NCBI GenBank assembly: GCA_021604365.1
Contig: BQIZ01000006.1
Span: 1 to 52,603, forward strand
From: Nitrospirales bacterium
GTDB taxonomy: Bacteria > Nitrospirota > Nitrospiria > Nitrospirales > UBA8639
DNA length: 52,603 nt
Direction of reading: 5' to 3'
Below are positions 29,619-39,607 of this stretch, piece after piece. The translations under genes were made by a program, and so were the position numbers. Each line of letters begins with the position of its first letter. Position 1 is the first letter of the stretch. Under the pieces are notes generated by a model. That model did not search any database. It was given only the letters and a program-made list of their open reading frames with translations, and was not told the DNA's origin.

Positions 29619-30698
29619 ATGTCAGCAGTTACTAAAGCAGAGTTGAAAGAGGGCGGATTATTTAGCAAATGGGAGGCCATCGCGAATAAGTATGACACCC
29701 TAGCCGATCAGTTATCGGATCCGGCTATCCTGTCTCAATCGACCCTTCTGGTTGCGCTCAATAAAGAGCGGGCGGAGCTTGAGCCCATTGCGCAGTTGTT
29801 TGGTGAGTACCGACGGGTTGTCGAGGAGATTGCTCAGGCTCGGCTGATGACGGAAGATCTGCAATTGGATCCCGACATGCGCCGTTTGGCGGGCGAAGAA
29901 TTGCAGAGTCTGGAAAGTCAACGCGAAGCCATGGAGGCCCAGGTCATTGAATTACTTTGCCCGGCGGATGAAGGGGATAATAAAAATTCGTTCATTGAAA
30001 TTCGCGCTGGAACTGGGGGAAGTGAGGCGGCACTTTTTGCCGGCGATCTTCTTCGTATGTACACGAAGTTTGCCGAAGCAAAGGGGTTACGAGTTGAATT
30101 GATGGAATTTCAGGAAACGGGTCTTGGAGGGATCAAAGAGGCGGTTTTGCTGGTTGAAGGCAAGGGAGCCTTTGGGAATTTTAAGTATGAAAGTGGGGTG
30201 CATCGAGTGCAGCGGGTTCCCACGACAGAGGCGAATGGACGAATTCATACGTCCACGGCCACGGTCGCGGTGATGCCAGAGGTTGAAGAAGTGGAAGTGC
30301 ACATTGATCCGAAGGATTTACGGATTGACACCTATTGTTCATCAGGGGCTGGTGGACAAAGTGTCAATACGACCTATTCCGCGATCCGGATCACTCATAT
30401 CCCGACAGGAGTGGTGGTAACTTGTCAGGACGAGCGATCACAGCTAAAAAATCGTACAAAGGCCATGAGAACCCTTCGGACACGAATTGGCGATGCCGAG
30501 CGCGAAAAACAGGAAGCCTCTATTGCGGAACAACGCCGTTCCCAAGTCGGGACAGGGGAACGGAGTGAGAAAATCCGCACGTATAATTTTCCACAAAATC
30601 GCGTGACCGACCATCGAATTGGGCTGACGTTGCACAAATTGGATCGGGTGATGGAAGGCGATCTTGATGGGTTAATCGCGGGCCTCAAAGCCCAATGA
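29619..30698 (+). CDS. prfA: Peptide chain release factor 1
   Basis: IEIRAGTGGSEAALFAGDLLRMY, VHRVQRVPTTEANGRIHTSTATVAVMPE, SGAGGQSVNTTYSAIRITH. Confidence 0.97.
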   Translation: MSAVTKAELKEGGLFSKWEAIANKYDTLADQLSDPAILSQSTLLVALNKERAELEPIAQLFGEYRRVVEEIAQARLMTEDLQLDPDMRRLAGEELQSLESQREAMEAQVIELLCPADEGDNKNSFIEIRAGTGGSEAALFAGDLLRMYTKFAEAKGLRVELMEFQETGLGGIKEAVLLVEGKGAFGNFKYESGVHRVQRVPTTEANGRIHTSTATVAVMPEVEEVEVHIDPKDLRIDTYCSSGAGGQSVNTTYSAIRITHIPTGVVVTCQDERSQLKNRTKAMRTLRTRIGDAEREKQEASIAEQRRSQVGTGERSEKIRTYNFPQNRVTDHRIGLTLHKLDRVMEGDLDGLIAGLKAQ

Positions 30699-30765
30699 TG
30701 CCTTTCGTGTAACCCCAATCCCTCTCCTTCACCTGTTCAACGCATGTGCGCTTTTTGAGGCTCAG

Positions 30766-31644
30766 ATGCCCCCCTTCACTTCCTACTCACAGTTATATCG
30801 TGGTGCGGTTGAGACGCTGACTCAAGCGGGGATTGCCAATGCCCGCCATGAAGCCCTGTGGATTCTTGAGGATGCCCTTGGTATTACGCGACTGCAACTG
30901 CATGCGAATCCAGGCACTCCCGTAGATGCGGATGTCTGTCAGCGGGCTGTTGCCTTGTTTCAGCGCCGTGCGTTACATGAGCCACTTCAATATGTATTGG
31001 GAACTCAAGATTTTTGTGGGTTGGATTTTCTCGTCCAACCTGGGGTGCTCATTCCAAGACCGGAGACAGAATTGCTGGTGGAGGAGGCTCTTGGGCTTCT
31101 GGGGGGTGACGCGCGGCCGGTGATACTTGATGTCGGGACGGGCTCTGGATGTTTAGCGATCAGTCTGGCGATCAACCTTCCTGGCGCAATGATTATCGCA
31201 TCAGACAGGTCAGTCACGGCGCTGCATCTTGCGCAGGTAAATGCCGTGCGCCATGGGGTTTCGCAACGAATCCTGTGGGTGGCCGGTGACCTCCTTTCCC
31301 ACTTGTTATCCAGAAATTTAGCAGGTAAAGTGACCGCCATTATTGCTAACCTGCCGTATATCTCCCATGCGGAATGGGAACTCCTTTCTCCGGATGTCAA
31401 AGATTTTGAACCACGGCTGGCGTTGGATGGAGGGCCGGATGGACTCGATGTGTATAGGCGGTTATTGCATGAATCGCCGGGACTTGTCTCCTCAAAGGGT
31501 TTTATCCTCATGGAAGTGGGAGTCGGCCAAGCTGACCTTCTGTGCCGGGATCCTTCACTCACGAATGCGTTTAAGACGGTAAATGTCCGGCCGGATTCCC
31601 AAGGCATTCCACGAGTGGTGTGCGTGCAACAGCGTTTTGTGTAG
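30766..31644 (+). CDS. prmC: Release factor glutamine methyltransferase
   Basis: VLIPRPETELLVEEAL, VLDVGTGSGCLAIS-type motif, IIANLPYIS (NPPY-type motif as NLPY). Confidence 0.95.
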   Translation: MPPFTSYSQLYRGAVETLTQAGIANARHEALWILEDALGITRLQLHANPGTPVDADVCQRAVALFQRRALHEPLQYVLGTQDFCGLDFLVQPGVLIPRPETELLVEEALGLLGGDARPVILDVGTGSGCLAISLAINLPGAMIIASDRSVTALHLAQVNAVRHGVSQRILWVAGDLLSHLLSRNLAGKVTAIIANLPYISHAEWELLSPDVKDFEPRLALDGGPDGLDVYRRLLHESPGLVSSKGFILMEVGVGQADLLCRDPSLTNAFKTVNVRPDSQGIPRVVCVQQRFV

Positions 31645-31660
31645 AAACGGAATATTGTAA

Positions 31661-32920
31661 ATGGATCAAATTCGAATCACGGGAGGATTGCCATTAAAGG
31701 GGTCCGTCGAAATCGGCGGAGCCAAGAATGCCGCCTTGCCAATTTTGGCAGCGACGTTATTAGGGGGTGGGGAATGCGTGATCGACAATGTTCCACGCGT
31801 TCGTGATGTGATGACGATGGGGAAATTACTGGCCTTGTTGGGAGTGACGGTTGAAGAGGAAGGCCCCAGAATCAGACTGGATGCGGCTCAGGTGCAATCG
31901 ATTGAAGCGCCGTATGATTTGGTCAAAACGATGCGAGCCTCTATTTTAGCCCTTGGCCCTTTACTCGCGCGGCTGGGAGAAGCCAAGGTTTCTCTGCCGG
32001 GCGGATGTGCGATCGGCACCAGACCGGTCAATCTTCACCTCCAAGGATTGGAGATGATGGGGGCTGAAATTCAAGTGGAGCATGGATATATACATGCGAA
32101 AGCCGGTCGTCTCAAAGGGGCAAGGATTGACCTGGATTTCCCAACTGTCACGGGCACGGAAAACCTGATCATGGCGGCTTGTCTGGCGGAAGGGACCACG
32201 AGTTTGCATAATGTCGCGCGGGAACCGGAAATCACGGATCTCTGTGCATTCCTTACCAAGCGGGGCGCCAAAATTCATGGGATGGGCACGGACACCATTA
32301 CGATTGAAGGGGTAAAAGAACTTCATGGGGCAGGGCATTGGGTGATCCCCGATCGAGTTGAAGCCGGCACCTATTTGATGGCCGGAGCCATTACCGGTGG
32401 TGATGTGATGGTGAAGGGGTGTCTGACGGATCACTTAGGCAGCGTCCTGAAAAAAATACAGGAAATGGGTGCTGAATTAACCGAATGCCATGACGGCGTA
32501 CGAATCTGCCGTTCCGGTCCGCTCAAAGCGGTGGAGATTAAAACTCTCCCCTATCCGGGCTTCCCGACCGATCTCCAGGCCCAAATGATGGCGTTGATGT
32601 CGGTGGCAGAGGGAGTGAGTGTGATTTCTGAAACAATTTTTGAAGGGCGGTTTCTGCATGTTCCGGAACTTCACCGGATGGGAGCGTCAATTGAAATTGA
32701 TGGGCCACATGCCGTGGTGAAAGGTGTGCCGTTGCTCACCGGTGCTCCCGTCATGGCCTCGGATTTGCGCGCCAGCGCAGGATTGGTGTTGGCTGGATTA
32801 GCCGCTGATGGCGAAACGACTGTGTCACGAGTCTATCATTTAGACCGTGGCTATGAGCGGTTGGAAGAAAAATTTCAAGCCCTGGGCGCGAAGATTGATC
32901 GGGTTCGCGAGGTGGCATGA
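31661..32920 (+). CDS. murA: UDP-N-acetylglucosamine 1-carboxyvinyltransferase
   Basis: GGLPLKGSVEIGGAKNAALPILAATLL; LPGGCAIGTRPVNLHLQGL. Confidence 0.98.
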   Translation: MDQIRITGGLPLKGSVEIGGAKNAALPILAATLLGGGECVIDNVPRVRDVMTMGKLLALLGVTVEEEGPRIRLDAAQVQSIEAPYDLVKTMRASILALGPLLARLGEAKVSLPGGCAIGTRPVNLHLQGLEMMGAEIQVEHGYIHAKAGRLKGARIDLDFPTVTGTENLIMAACLAEGTTSLHNVAREPEITDLCAFLTKRGAKIHGMGTDTITIEGVKELHGAGHWVIPDRVEAGTYLMAGAITGGDVMVKGCLTDHLGSVLKKIQEMGAELTECHDGVRICRSGPLKAVEIKTLPYPGFPTDLQAQMMALMSVAEGVSVISETIFEGRFLHVPELHRMGASIEIDGPHAVVKGVPLLTGAPVMASDLRASAGLVLAGLAADGETTVSRVYHLDRGYERLEEKFQALGAKIDRVREVA

Positions 32921-33579
32921 GTGACGTGATTACCATTGCCCTTTCCAAGGGTAAACTTCTTGATCCGACTCTTGAATTGTTCCGGCAGGCAGGCTATACG
33001 GGATATCATGTGCGAGCGGATGATCGTCGATTAATTTTGGAATTCTCTGAGCACGGGCACCGGGTCTTAATTGTTCGCCCCAGCGATGTGCCGACTTATG
33101 TTGAATATGGCGCCGCCGATTTAGGAGTGGTTGGGAAAGATGTCTTGTTGGAGCAGAGCCCGGATGTCTATGAACCGGTTGACTTGAACTTGGGTGTCTG
33201 TCGGCTGGTGGTCGCCAGGCCGAACGGGCCACAGCTTGGGCAACGGATGTCTTCCAAGCTTCGGGTGGCCACCAAATATCCCACGATCACCGAACGTTAT
33301 TTTAACCAACAAGGTTTGCCTGTGGAATTGATTAAGCTCTATGGGTCGATCGAGTTGGCCCCATTGGTCGGGCTGGCCGATCGGATTGTCGACCTTGTGG
33401 AGACCGGAAGCACATTGAAAGCCAATAATCTGGTAGAGGAAGAAGTCATCGCCTGGTCATCCGCCCGATTGATTGTGAACCGGGCGAGCTTGAAAATGAA
33501 ACATGCCGTGATTACAGAACTGATTGCTCGGGTGAAGAAAATTCTTTCCCGTTCTCGCTCCAAAAAGGTCCACGTATGA
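32917..33579 (+). CDS. hisG: ATP phosphoribosyltransferase (short form)
   Basis: ITIALSKGKLLDPTLELFRQAG; YGSIELAPLVGLADRIVDLVETGSTLKANNL; ATGA overlap with murA. Confidence 0.97.
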   Translation: MSDVITIALSKGKLLDPTLELFRQAGYTGYHVRADDRRLILEFSEHGHRVLIVRPSDVPTYVEYGAADLGVVGKDVLLEQSPDVYEPVDLNLGVCRLVVARPNGPQLGQRMSSKLRVATKYPTITERYFNQQGLPVELIKLYGSIELAPLVGLADRIVDLVETGSTLKANNLVEEEVIAWSSARLIVNRASLKMKHAVITELIARVKKILSRSRSKKVHV

Positions 33580-34859
33580 AAATTGTTTCCCACAAGGACC
33601 AAGGGTTTTCGCAGGCGGTGAATCGCGTATGCCAGCGGGCAGCTCAACAAAATACCAAAGTTGAAAAAGTCGTCAGGACAATTTTGGAGGCTGTTCGGCA
33701 AGAGGGCGATCAGGCCCTCCAGCGATTGACCTGGAAATTCGATCACGTCCGAATCAGTCCTGACGGTCTTCGTGTGACGCCGAAAGACATCGAACGTGCG
33801 TATGCCGAGCTTCCGTCTTCAGATATTAAAGCGTTGAAATATGCGGCCAATCGTATTCGGACCTTTCACCGTCGACAACGAAGGACATCCTGGGTTTATC
33901 GTAAAGAGGGAATTCAATTAGGGCAACGAATCACGCCGTTAGATGCCGTCGGTGTGTATGTTCCAGGCGGAAAAGCACTGTATCCATCATCGGTGCTGAT
34001 GAATGCCATTCCGGCGAAAGTGGCTGGTGTGAAGCGAGTCGTCATGTGTACGCCGACCCCGACCGGCATCATCCATCCTGCCTTGTTGGTGGCGGCGGAT
34101 GTCGCTGGAGTGGATGAAATCTATCGGGTCGGTGGAGCCCAAGCCATTGGGGCCTTGGCCTTTGGTACCTCGACAATCCGGCCCGTGGATAAAATTGTGG
34201 GTCCAGGGAATTTGTATGTGGCCACGGCAAAACGTCTGGTCTATGGCCAAGTCGACATTGATATGATTGCGGGGCCGAGTGAGTTGCTGGTCATTGCCGA
34301 TTCCGCCAGTAACCCGCTTCATGTGGCGGCCGATCTTCTTTGTGAGGCCGAGCATGATGAGGAAGCCTGTGTCTATCTGGTGACGACTTCTCTGACGCTG
34401 GCCAGACGGGTTGTGGCGGAAGTGACCAGGCAACTCGCACAGTTGGGACGCCAGGCGATTGCGACCCGATCAATTCAAAACCATGCCTTGGTTTTTATTG
34501 TGCGAACATTCGATGATGCCTTTGAATTAGCCAACCGGATTGCGCCTGAGCATTTATCATTAAATGTGGATCGAGCGGGAGACTATGTGTCCCGTATTCG
34601 TCATGCGGGTGCCATTTTTGTTGGGCGCTATACCCCTCCCGCGGTGGCGGATTATGTGGCAGGGCCCAATCATGTGTTACCAACCGGGGGCAGTGCCAGA
34701 TTTTTTTCCTGTTTGGGTGTGGATGAGTACATGAAAACCAGTAACGTGGTGACCTATTCGCAAGCCGCGTTGCGCAAAGCCAATGCTTCAGTGATGCGGC
34801 TGTCTAAGCTGGAAGGCCTGGATGCACATGGGCAATCAATGGAGAGTCGATGGACATGA
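33576..34859 (+). CDS. hisD: Histidinol dehydrogenase
   Basis: [70 protein letters not shown]. Confidence 0.98.
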   Translation: MKIVSHKDQGFSQAVNRVCQRAAQQNTKVEKVVRTILEAVRQEGDQALQRLTWKFDHVRISPDGLRVTPKDIERAYAELPSSDIKALKYAANRIRTFHRRQRRTSWVYRKEGIQLGQRITPLDAVGVYVPGGKALYPSSVLMNAIPAKVAGVKRVVMCTPTPTGIIHPALLVAADVAGVDEIYRVGGAQAIGALAFGTSTIRPVDKIVGPGNLYVATAKRLVYGQVDIDMIAGPSELLVIADSASNPLHVAADLLCEAEHDEEACVYLVTTSLTLARRVVAEVTRQLAQLGRQAIATRSIQNHALVFIVRTFDDAFELANRIAPEHLSLNVDRAGDYVSRIRHAGAIFVGRYTPPAVADYVAGPNHVLPTGGSARFFSCLGVDEYMKTSNVVTYSQAALRKANASVMRLSKLEGLDAHGQSMESRWT

Positions 34860-35458
34860 ACCAACATCTTGTTCCCAGAACGGCTTCTCAGGAACGAAAC
34901 ACCGCAGAAACGGCCATTCGAGTCCAATGGGGCCTCGACGGGAGTGGCAATAATCAGATTAAGACCTCAATCCCATTTTTAGATCACATGTTGAATTTAT
35001 TCGGTAAACATGGATTTTTTGATCTGACGGTGGAAGCAAAAGGGGATATCGAGATTGATGACCACCACACGATTGAAGATGTGGGCATTGTCATGGGGCA
35101 AGTCCTCACCAAGGCTCTTGGCACGAAGGAGGGTATTTCGAGGTTCGGGTGGGCAGCGGTGCCGTTGGATGAAACGTTGGCTCAGGTGACGGTGGATCTG
35201 AGTGGCCGGCCGTACCTTGTGTACAATGTGGCGCTTCCTACGAGGTATATTAAGACGTTTGATTTGGGGCTGTTTGAAGATTTTTTCCAGGCTTTTGTGA
35301 GTCAGGGAGGGTTGAATCTTCATGTGAATGTGCCTTACGGAAGAAACCCTCATCACATTATGGAGGCAATTTTTAAAGCCTTTGCCAAAGCCCTGGACCA
35401 GGCCGTAAAACGAGAAGTGCGGCTTCAGGGAGTCCTCTCCACTAAAGGATCGTTATAA
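34850..35458 (+). CDS. hisB: Imidazoleglycerol-phosphate dehydratase
   Basis: [49 protein letters not shown]. Confidence 0.97.
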   Translation: MDMNQHLVPRTASQERNTAETAIRVQWGLDGSGNNQIKTSIPFLDHMLNLFGKHGFFDLTVEAKGDIEIDDHHTIEDVGIVMGQVLTKALGTKEGISRFGWAAVPLDETLAQVTVDLSGRPYLVYNVALPTRYIKTFDLGLFEDFFQAFVSQGGLNLHVNVPYGRNPHHIMEAIFKAFAKALDQAVKREVRLQGVLSTKGSL

Positions 35459-35505
35459 AAAATGGCGATAATGAGGGGATCGGCAGAGAAGGACGCGACC
35501 GAAAG

Positions 35506-36129
35506 ATGATTGCCATTATTGATTATGGGATGGGAAACCTCCGGAGCGTGCAGAAAGGGTTTGAATGTGTGGGGCATGAAGCGGTTGTAACTCGAGCCCC
35601 TCGCGTAATTGATCAGGCCAGTCATGTGGTATTGCCGGGTGTGGGCGCGTTTGGGGATTGCATGGACAACCTGGTTCGCTTTGAGCTGACGGACGTCATT
35701 CATCGCTCTATCTCCTCGGGGAAACCATTTCTCGGCATTTGTTTAGGCTATCAAGTATTGTTTTCGGAAAGTGAAGAATTTGGGTGTCATAAAGGACTTG
35801 GGATCCTCGCAGGAAAGGTGAAAGCGATTCCCCGTCCGTCCGATGATGGTGAAGTGTCGTTTAAGATTCCTCATATGGGCTGGAATACGGTTCAGGTCAA
35901 CATGGCCGCTCCGCCCTTGCGTGGGATTCCCTCGGACTCCTATGTGTACTTTGTGCATTCCTACTATGTCGAACCGGCGGAATGTGCTCTCGTCAGTACC
36001 GAAACCGAATATGGAATTCCCTTTGCGAGTAGTGTCTGGAAGGACAATATCTTTGCGACCCAATGGCATCCCGAGAAAAGTCAGGCCGTCGGATTGCAGG
36101 TCCTGAAGAATTTCGGGGATTGGCAATGA
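35506..36129 (+). CDS. hisH: Imidazole glycerol phosphate synthase subunit HisH
   Basis: IIDYGMGNLRSVQKGFE; PFLGICLGYQVLF; ATQWHPEKSQ. Confidence 0.97.
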   Translation: MIAIIDYGMGNLRSVQKGFECVGHEAVVTRAPRVIDQASHVVLPGVGAFGDCMDNLVRFELTDVIHRSISSGKPFLGICLGYQVLFSESEEFGCHKGLGILAGKVKAIPRPSDDGEVSFKIPHMGWNTVQVNMAAPPLRGIPSDSYVYFVHSYYVEPAECALVSTETEYGIPFASSVWKDNIFATQWHPEKSQAVGLQVLKNFGDWQ

Positions 36130-36932
36130 GGGGAGTGTGTCCTGCGATCAATGGACGGTCAATACCGGTGCCTGCCAGGTTTTTTGTCATCAGCCTGATC
36201 GGGTGGTGGTGTCTCGTCGTGGGCTGTGTTCCCTCTAAAGTTCAGGTTCAGGCTTCTCCTGAATTTGATCCCTCCCGTATAACCAGTCTCGCCATCCTTC
36301 CTTTTCAGACGATTAAAACCCCTCAGTCGGGGGGTAGCTCGATACGTGGAGGCGTGAGGGATCCGGAAGAAATCCGTACACAATTTCGATTGCCGGGAAC
36401 TGATCAGGGGAATGGAACAGATTCCAGGAAAGTTCGTTTTGTGGTGCCTGCCACGGCTGCACATCGAATTACGACACAGGTAGTTTCTGCGTTGGGCAAC
36501 CGGCCTTCCTTACGGGTGATTAGCCCAGAGGAGTCCTCCGCCGTATTAGGCAGGGGAAGCCAGGAAGGTGAACGGTCAATTTCGGTCATGGCCCAGGAGT
36601 TTGGGACACAATTAAAGGTTGATGGAATCCTGACGGGGCTCGTTAGCACATACCGTGAACGCGAAGGGAGTAGCCTTGGGGCTAACCCTGCGGCGGTGGG
36701 CTTTGAAGTGTATCTCGTGAGGCCTTCGGATGGAACCATCTTATGGACAGGTGAATATTTTGAAGAACAAAAACCTCTTAACCAGGATGTGATAGGGTTT
36801 TTTGAAAAAGGTGGAGGGTTTGTGACTGCCGATAAACTTGCCGAATTGGGCGTACAAAAAGTGATGAAGGCCTTTCCGGTCGGTTTGGCCGACCCTGGCT
36901 CTGCTCAGTCCTTGAGAGAGGGCTCTCACTGA
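36126..36932 (+). CDS. Uncharacterised lipoprotein encoded inside the his operon
   Basis: ATGA overlap with hisH, 1-nt overlap with hisA ATG; lipobox-like WWCLVVGC; SLAILPFQ and VDGILTGLV segments. Confidence 0.8.
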   Translation: MRGVCPAINGRSIPVPARFFVISLIGWWCLVVGCVPSKVQVQASPEFDPSRITSLAILPFQTIKTPQSGGSSIRGGVRDPEEIRTQFRLPGTDQGNGTDSRKVRFVVPATAAHRITTQVVSALGNRPSLRVISPEESSAVLGRGSQEGERSISVMAQEFGTQLKVDGILTGLVSTYREREGSSLGANPAAVGFEVYLVRPSDGTILWTGEYFEEQKPLNQDVIGFFEKGGGFVTADKLAELGVQKVMKAFPVGLADPGSAQSLREGSH

Positions 36933-37678
36933 TGCTATTGATTCCTGCAATTGATCTGAAGGACGGGAAATGTGTCCGGTTGCGACAGGGCGAGATGGAT
37001 CAGGTCACCAGGTATTCCGATGACCCCGTGGCGATGGCGGAATATTGGCAGAATCTTGGGGCCCGCTACCTTCATGTGGTGGATTTAGACGGGGCGGTGA
37101 CCGGAACACCTCAGCATCTGTCTCATATCGAAGCCATCACCAAACGGTTAGCGATACCCGTGCAGGTCGGTGGAGGCATCAGAAACACGTCAACGATTCG
37201 TGCCTACTTGTCCTGTGGGGTTGACCGGGTGGTGATTGGAACCGCGGCCTTACAGGATGCTGAGTTCTTGGCGGCAGCCGCGAAAGAGTTTCCTTCAAAA
37301 GTGTTAATCGGGATTGACGTCAAGCAGGGTTTAGTCGCGGTGCATGGATGGAAGACCGTGTCCAGTCTGACCCCACAACAGGTCTTTGAGTCGGTAAAAG
37401 ATTTACCCTTGGGAGGCATGGTCTTTACGGATATTTCCCGCGACGGCATGTTGGCAGGGCCAAATATTTCAGCTTTACGGGATGCAGTGGCCATCTCGCC
37501 GTTTCCCGTTATTGCCTCTGGTGGAGTGACGGTACTGAAGGACGTGCAGACCATCCAGGCCCTTGGAAGCAAGATTTCCGGAATCATTATTGGAAAGGCC
37601 TTGTATGAAGGGACCTTGGATTTGAAAGCAGCTCTTGAAATGGTGGCCTCCAAAGAAGCGTCTCGAACATCATGCTGA
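36932..37678 (+). CDS. hisA: ProFAR isomerase
   Basis: [48 protein letters not shown]. Confidence 0.97.
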   Translation: MLLIPAIDLKDGKCVRLRQGEMDQVTRYSDDPVAMAEYWQNLGARYLHVVDLDGAVTGTPQHLSHIEAITKRLAIPVQVGGGIRNTSTIRAYLSCGVDRVVIGTAALQDAEFLAAAAKEFPSKVLIGIDVKQGLVAVHGWKTVSSLTPQQVFESVKDLPLGGMVFTDISRDGMLAGPNISALRDAVAISPFPVIASGGVTVLKDVQTIQALGSKISGIIIGKALYEGTLDLKAALEMVASKEASRTSC

Positions 37679-38469
37679 CGAAGAGAATAATTCCCTGCCT
37701 GGATGTCAAAGACGGGCGAGTGGTGAAAGGTGTCTCGTTTGTGAATTTGCGCGATGCGGGAGATCCGGTTCACGTGGCGCAGGTGTATGATCGGGAAGGT
37801 GCGGACGAGCTGTGTTTTCTGGATATTACCGCTTCCCATGAAAAGCGGGATACGATTTTAGATGTGGTGATTCGGACGGCGGAGCAGGTGTTTATGCCTC
37901 TCACGGTTGGGGGAGGGATCCGGACGATTGAGGATATTCGCCGGTTATTAGAGGCCGGTGCGGACAAAGTCAGCATTAATACGGCCGCTGTGGAGCATCC
38001 GGACTTCGTGAAAGCTGCTGCCAATCGTTTTGGTTCGCAATGTATCGTCGTGGCGATTGATGCGAAACGGGCGACCACTTGTGAAGGGGGTGAACCCGGT
38101 TGGGAAGTGTTTACCCATGGGGGGCGGACCTCGACAGGCCTGGATGCCGTTGAGTGGGGGAAACGGATGAAGGACTATGGCGCTGGAGAAATTCTTCTGA
38201 CCAGCATGGATCAGGATGGAAAGCAGGACGGCTATGATTTAGCTTTAACTGCGGCTATTTCCGAGTCCGTCTCCATTCCCGTTATTGCTTCTGGAGGGGC
38301 TGGCACTCTTCAGCACCTGTATGAGGCGTTCCATATGGGGAAGGCCGATGCGGTGCTGGCGGCATCGATCTTTCATTATCAAACGTATTCAATCGGGCAA
38401 GCCAAATCCTATTTGGCTCAACAGGGTATCCCTGTGCGCCCGGGAACCGTCCCGGTTTCCATTTCATAA
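37672..38469 (+). CDS. hisF: Imidazole glycerol phosphate synthase subunit HisF
   Basis: [57 protein letters not shown]. Confidence 0.98.
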   Translation: MLTKRIIPCLDVKDGRVVKGVSFVNLRDAGDPVHVAQVYDREGADELCFLDITASHEKRDTILDVVIRTAEQVFMPLTVGGGIRTIEDIRRLLEAGADKVSINTAAVEHPDFVKAAANRFGSQCIVVAIDAKRATTCEGGEPGWEVFTHGGRTSTGLDAVEWGKRMKDYGAGEILLTSMDQDGKQDGYDLALTAAISESVSIPVIASGGAGTLQHLYEAFHMGKADAVLAASIFHYQTYSIGQAKSYLAQQGIPVRPGTVPVSIS

Positions 38470-38475
38470 CGACCC

Positions 38476-39171
38476 ATGAGCGATGTCTCTTCGATGAGCC
38501 CATTGCAGTTTGATGAACAAGGACTGCTCCCCTGTGTCGTGCAGGACTGGTTGGATGGGACGGTGTTGATGGTGGGGTTCATGAACCAACAAGCATGGGA
38601 AGCGACGTGTGAATTCCAACGGGTTCATTTCTGGAGTCGATCCCGAAAACGGTTATGGAAAAAAGGCGAGGCGTCCGGCCATGAGTTACTTGTGAAGGAA
38701 CTGTTTGTGGATTGTGATCGGGATACGATCTTGGTGAAAGCCCAACCCATTGGACCGACGTGTCATACCGGAAACCGGTCCTGTTTTTTTTCTCCCATGC
38801 CTTCTTCGATTTCGGAAGAGAAAGCCGCCATCTTGTCCGGTACGGCCTGGGGCGGAATTACCCGGCGCCTGTATGAAATGGTCGACGATAGGAAAGCCAA
38901 CCCGAGTCCTGATTCCTATGTGTCGAAATTAATGGAAGGAGGCCTCGATCGTATTTTGAAAAAGGTGGTGGAAGAAGCCGGCGAAGTCCTGCTCGCTGGG
39001 AAAAATGGCGATCGGGAAGAAATTATTTATGAAATGGCTGATTTGTGGTTTCATACCCTCATCATGCTCGGGCATTTTTCTATTCCTCCTGAAGACGTCT
39101 ATCAAGAGCTTGGGAAGCGATTTGGCAAATCAGGAATTCGACAGACCGAAGGAGGCCAGACTCATGGGTGA
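38476..39171 (+). CDS. hisIE: Bifunctional phosphoribosyl-AMP cyclohydrolase / phosphoribosyl-ATP diphosphatase
   Basis: VLMVGFMNQQAWEAT, HFWSRSRKRLWKKGEASGH, then C-terminal HisE KVVEEAGEVLLAGKNGDREEIIYEMADLWFH. Confidence 0.95.
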   Translation: MSDVSSMSPLQFDEQGLLPCVVQDWLDGTVLMVGFMNQQAWEATCEFQRVHFWSRSRKRLWKKGEASGHELLVKELFVDCDRDTILVKAQPIGPTCHTGNRSCFFSPMPSSISEEKAAILSGTAWGGITRRLYEMVDDRKANPSPDSYVSKLMEGGLDRILKKVVEEAGEVLLAGKNGDREEIIYEMADLWFHTLIMLGHFSIPPEDVYQELGKRFGKSGIRQTEGGQTHG

Positions 39172-39508
39172 TTGTCTTTTTTGTCAAATCGTGAAGGGAG
39201 CCATACCCGCCGACCCACTGTATGAGGATGAACACACGTTCGTGTTTAACGATATCAATCCTCAAGCGCAGGTGCATATGTTGGTGATTCCCAAGCGGCA
39301 CGTGGTGTCTTTGGATGATACGAAAGAGAAGGATGCTACCTTATTAGGCCACTTGATGGTCATCTGTGCCAAGATGGCCAGACAGCGTGACATTGCCGGT
39401 AGCGGATATCGGGTTGTTGCGAATACCGGACCGGGAGCCGGGCAAAGTGTTTTTCATTTGCATTTTCACGTCATGGGAGGGCGGTCATTTGCGTGGCCTC
39501 CAGGTTAA
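39164..39508 (+). CDS. HIT family (HinT-like) protein
   Basis: CLFCQIVKGAIPADPLYEDEHTFVFNDINPQAQVHMLVIPKRH; QSVFHLHFHVMGGR; start ATG 39164, not the 39005 ORF start. Confidence 0.95.
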   Translation: MGDCLFCQIVKGAIPADPLYEDEHTFVFNDINPQAQVHMLVIPKRHVVSLDDTKEKDATLLGHLMVICAKMARQRDIAGSGYRVVANTGPGAGQSVFHLHFHVMGGRSFAWPPG

Positions 39509-39607
39509 ATGTGGCTTGCCGAGGAAAAAGCGCTCCGATAATATTTGGTATTACAAGGGAATAAAATTCGTGATGTGTCCTTAACACAATTTGTCGTGAG
39601 AAGTGAG

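Noticed and set aside
36063-36125. Upstream start of the lipoprotein ORF within hisH
   Set aside because: The ATGA overlap at 36126 gives a better start and a more typical export signal.
39005-39163. Extended N-terminus of the HIT ORF
   Set aside because: This part overlaps hisIE; the HIT family begins at MGDCLFCQIV (39164).
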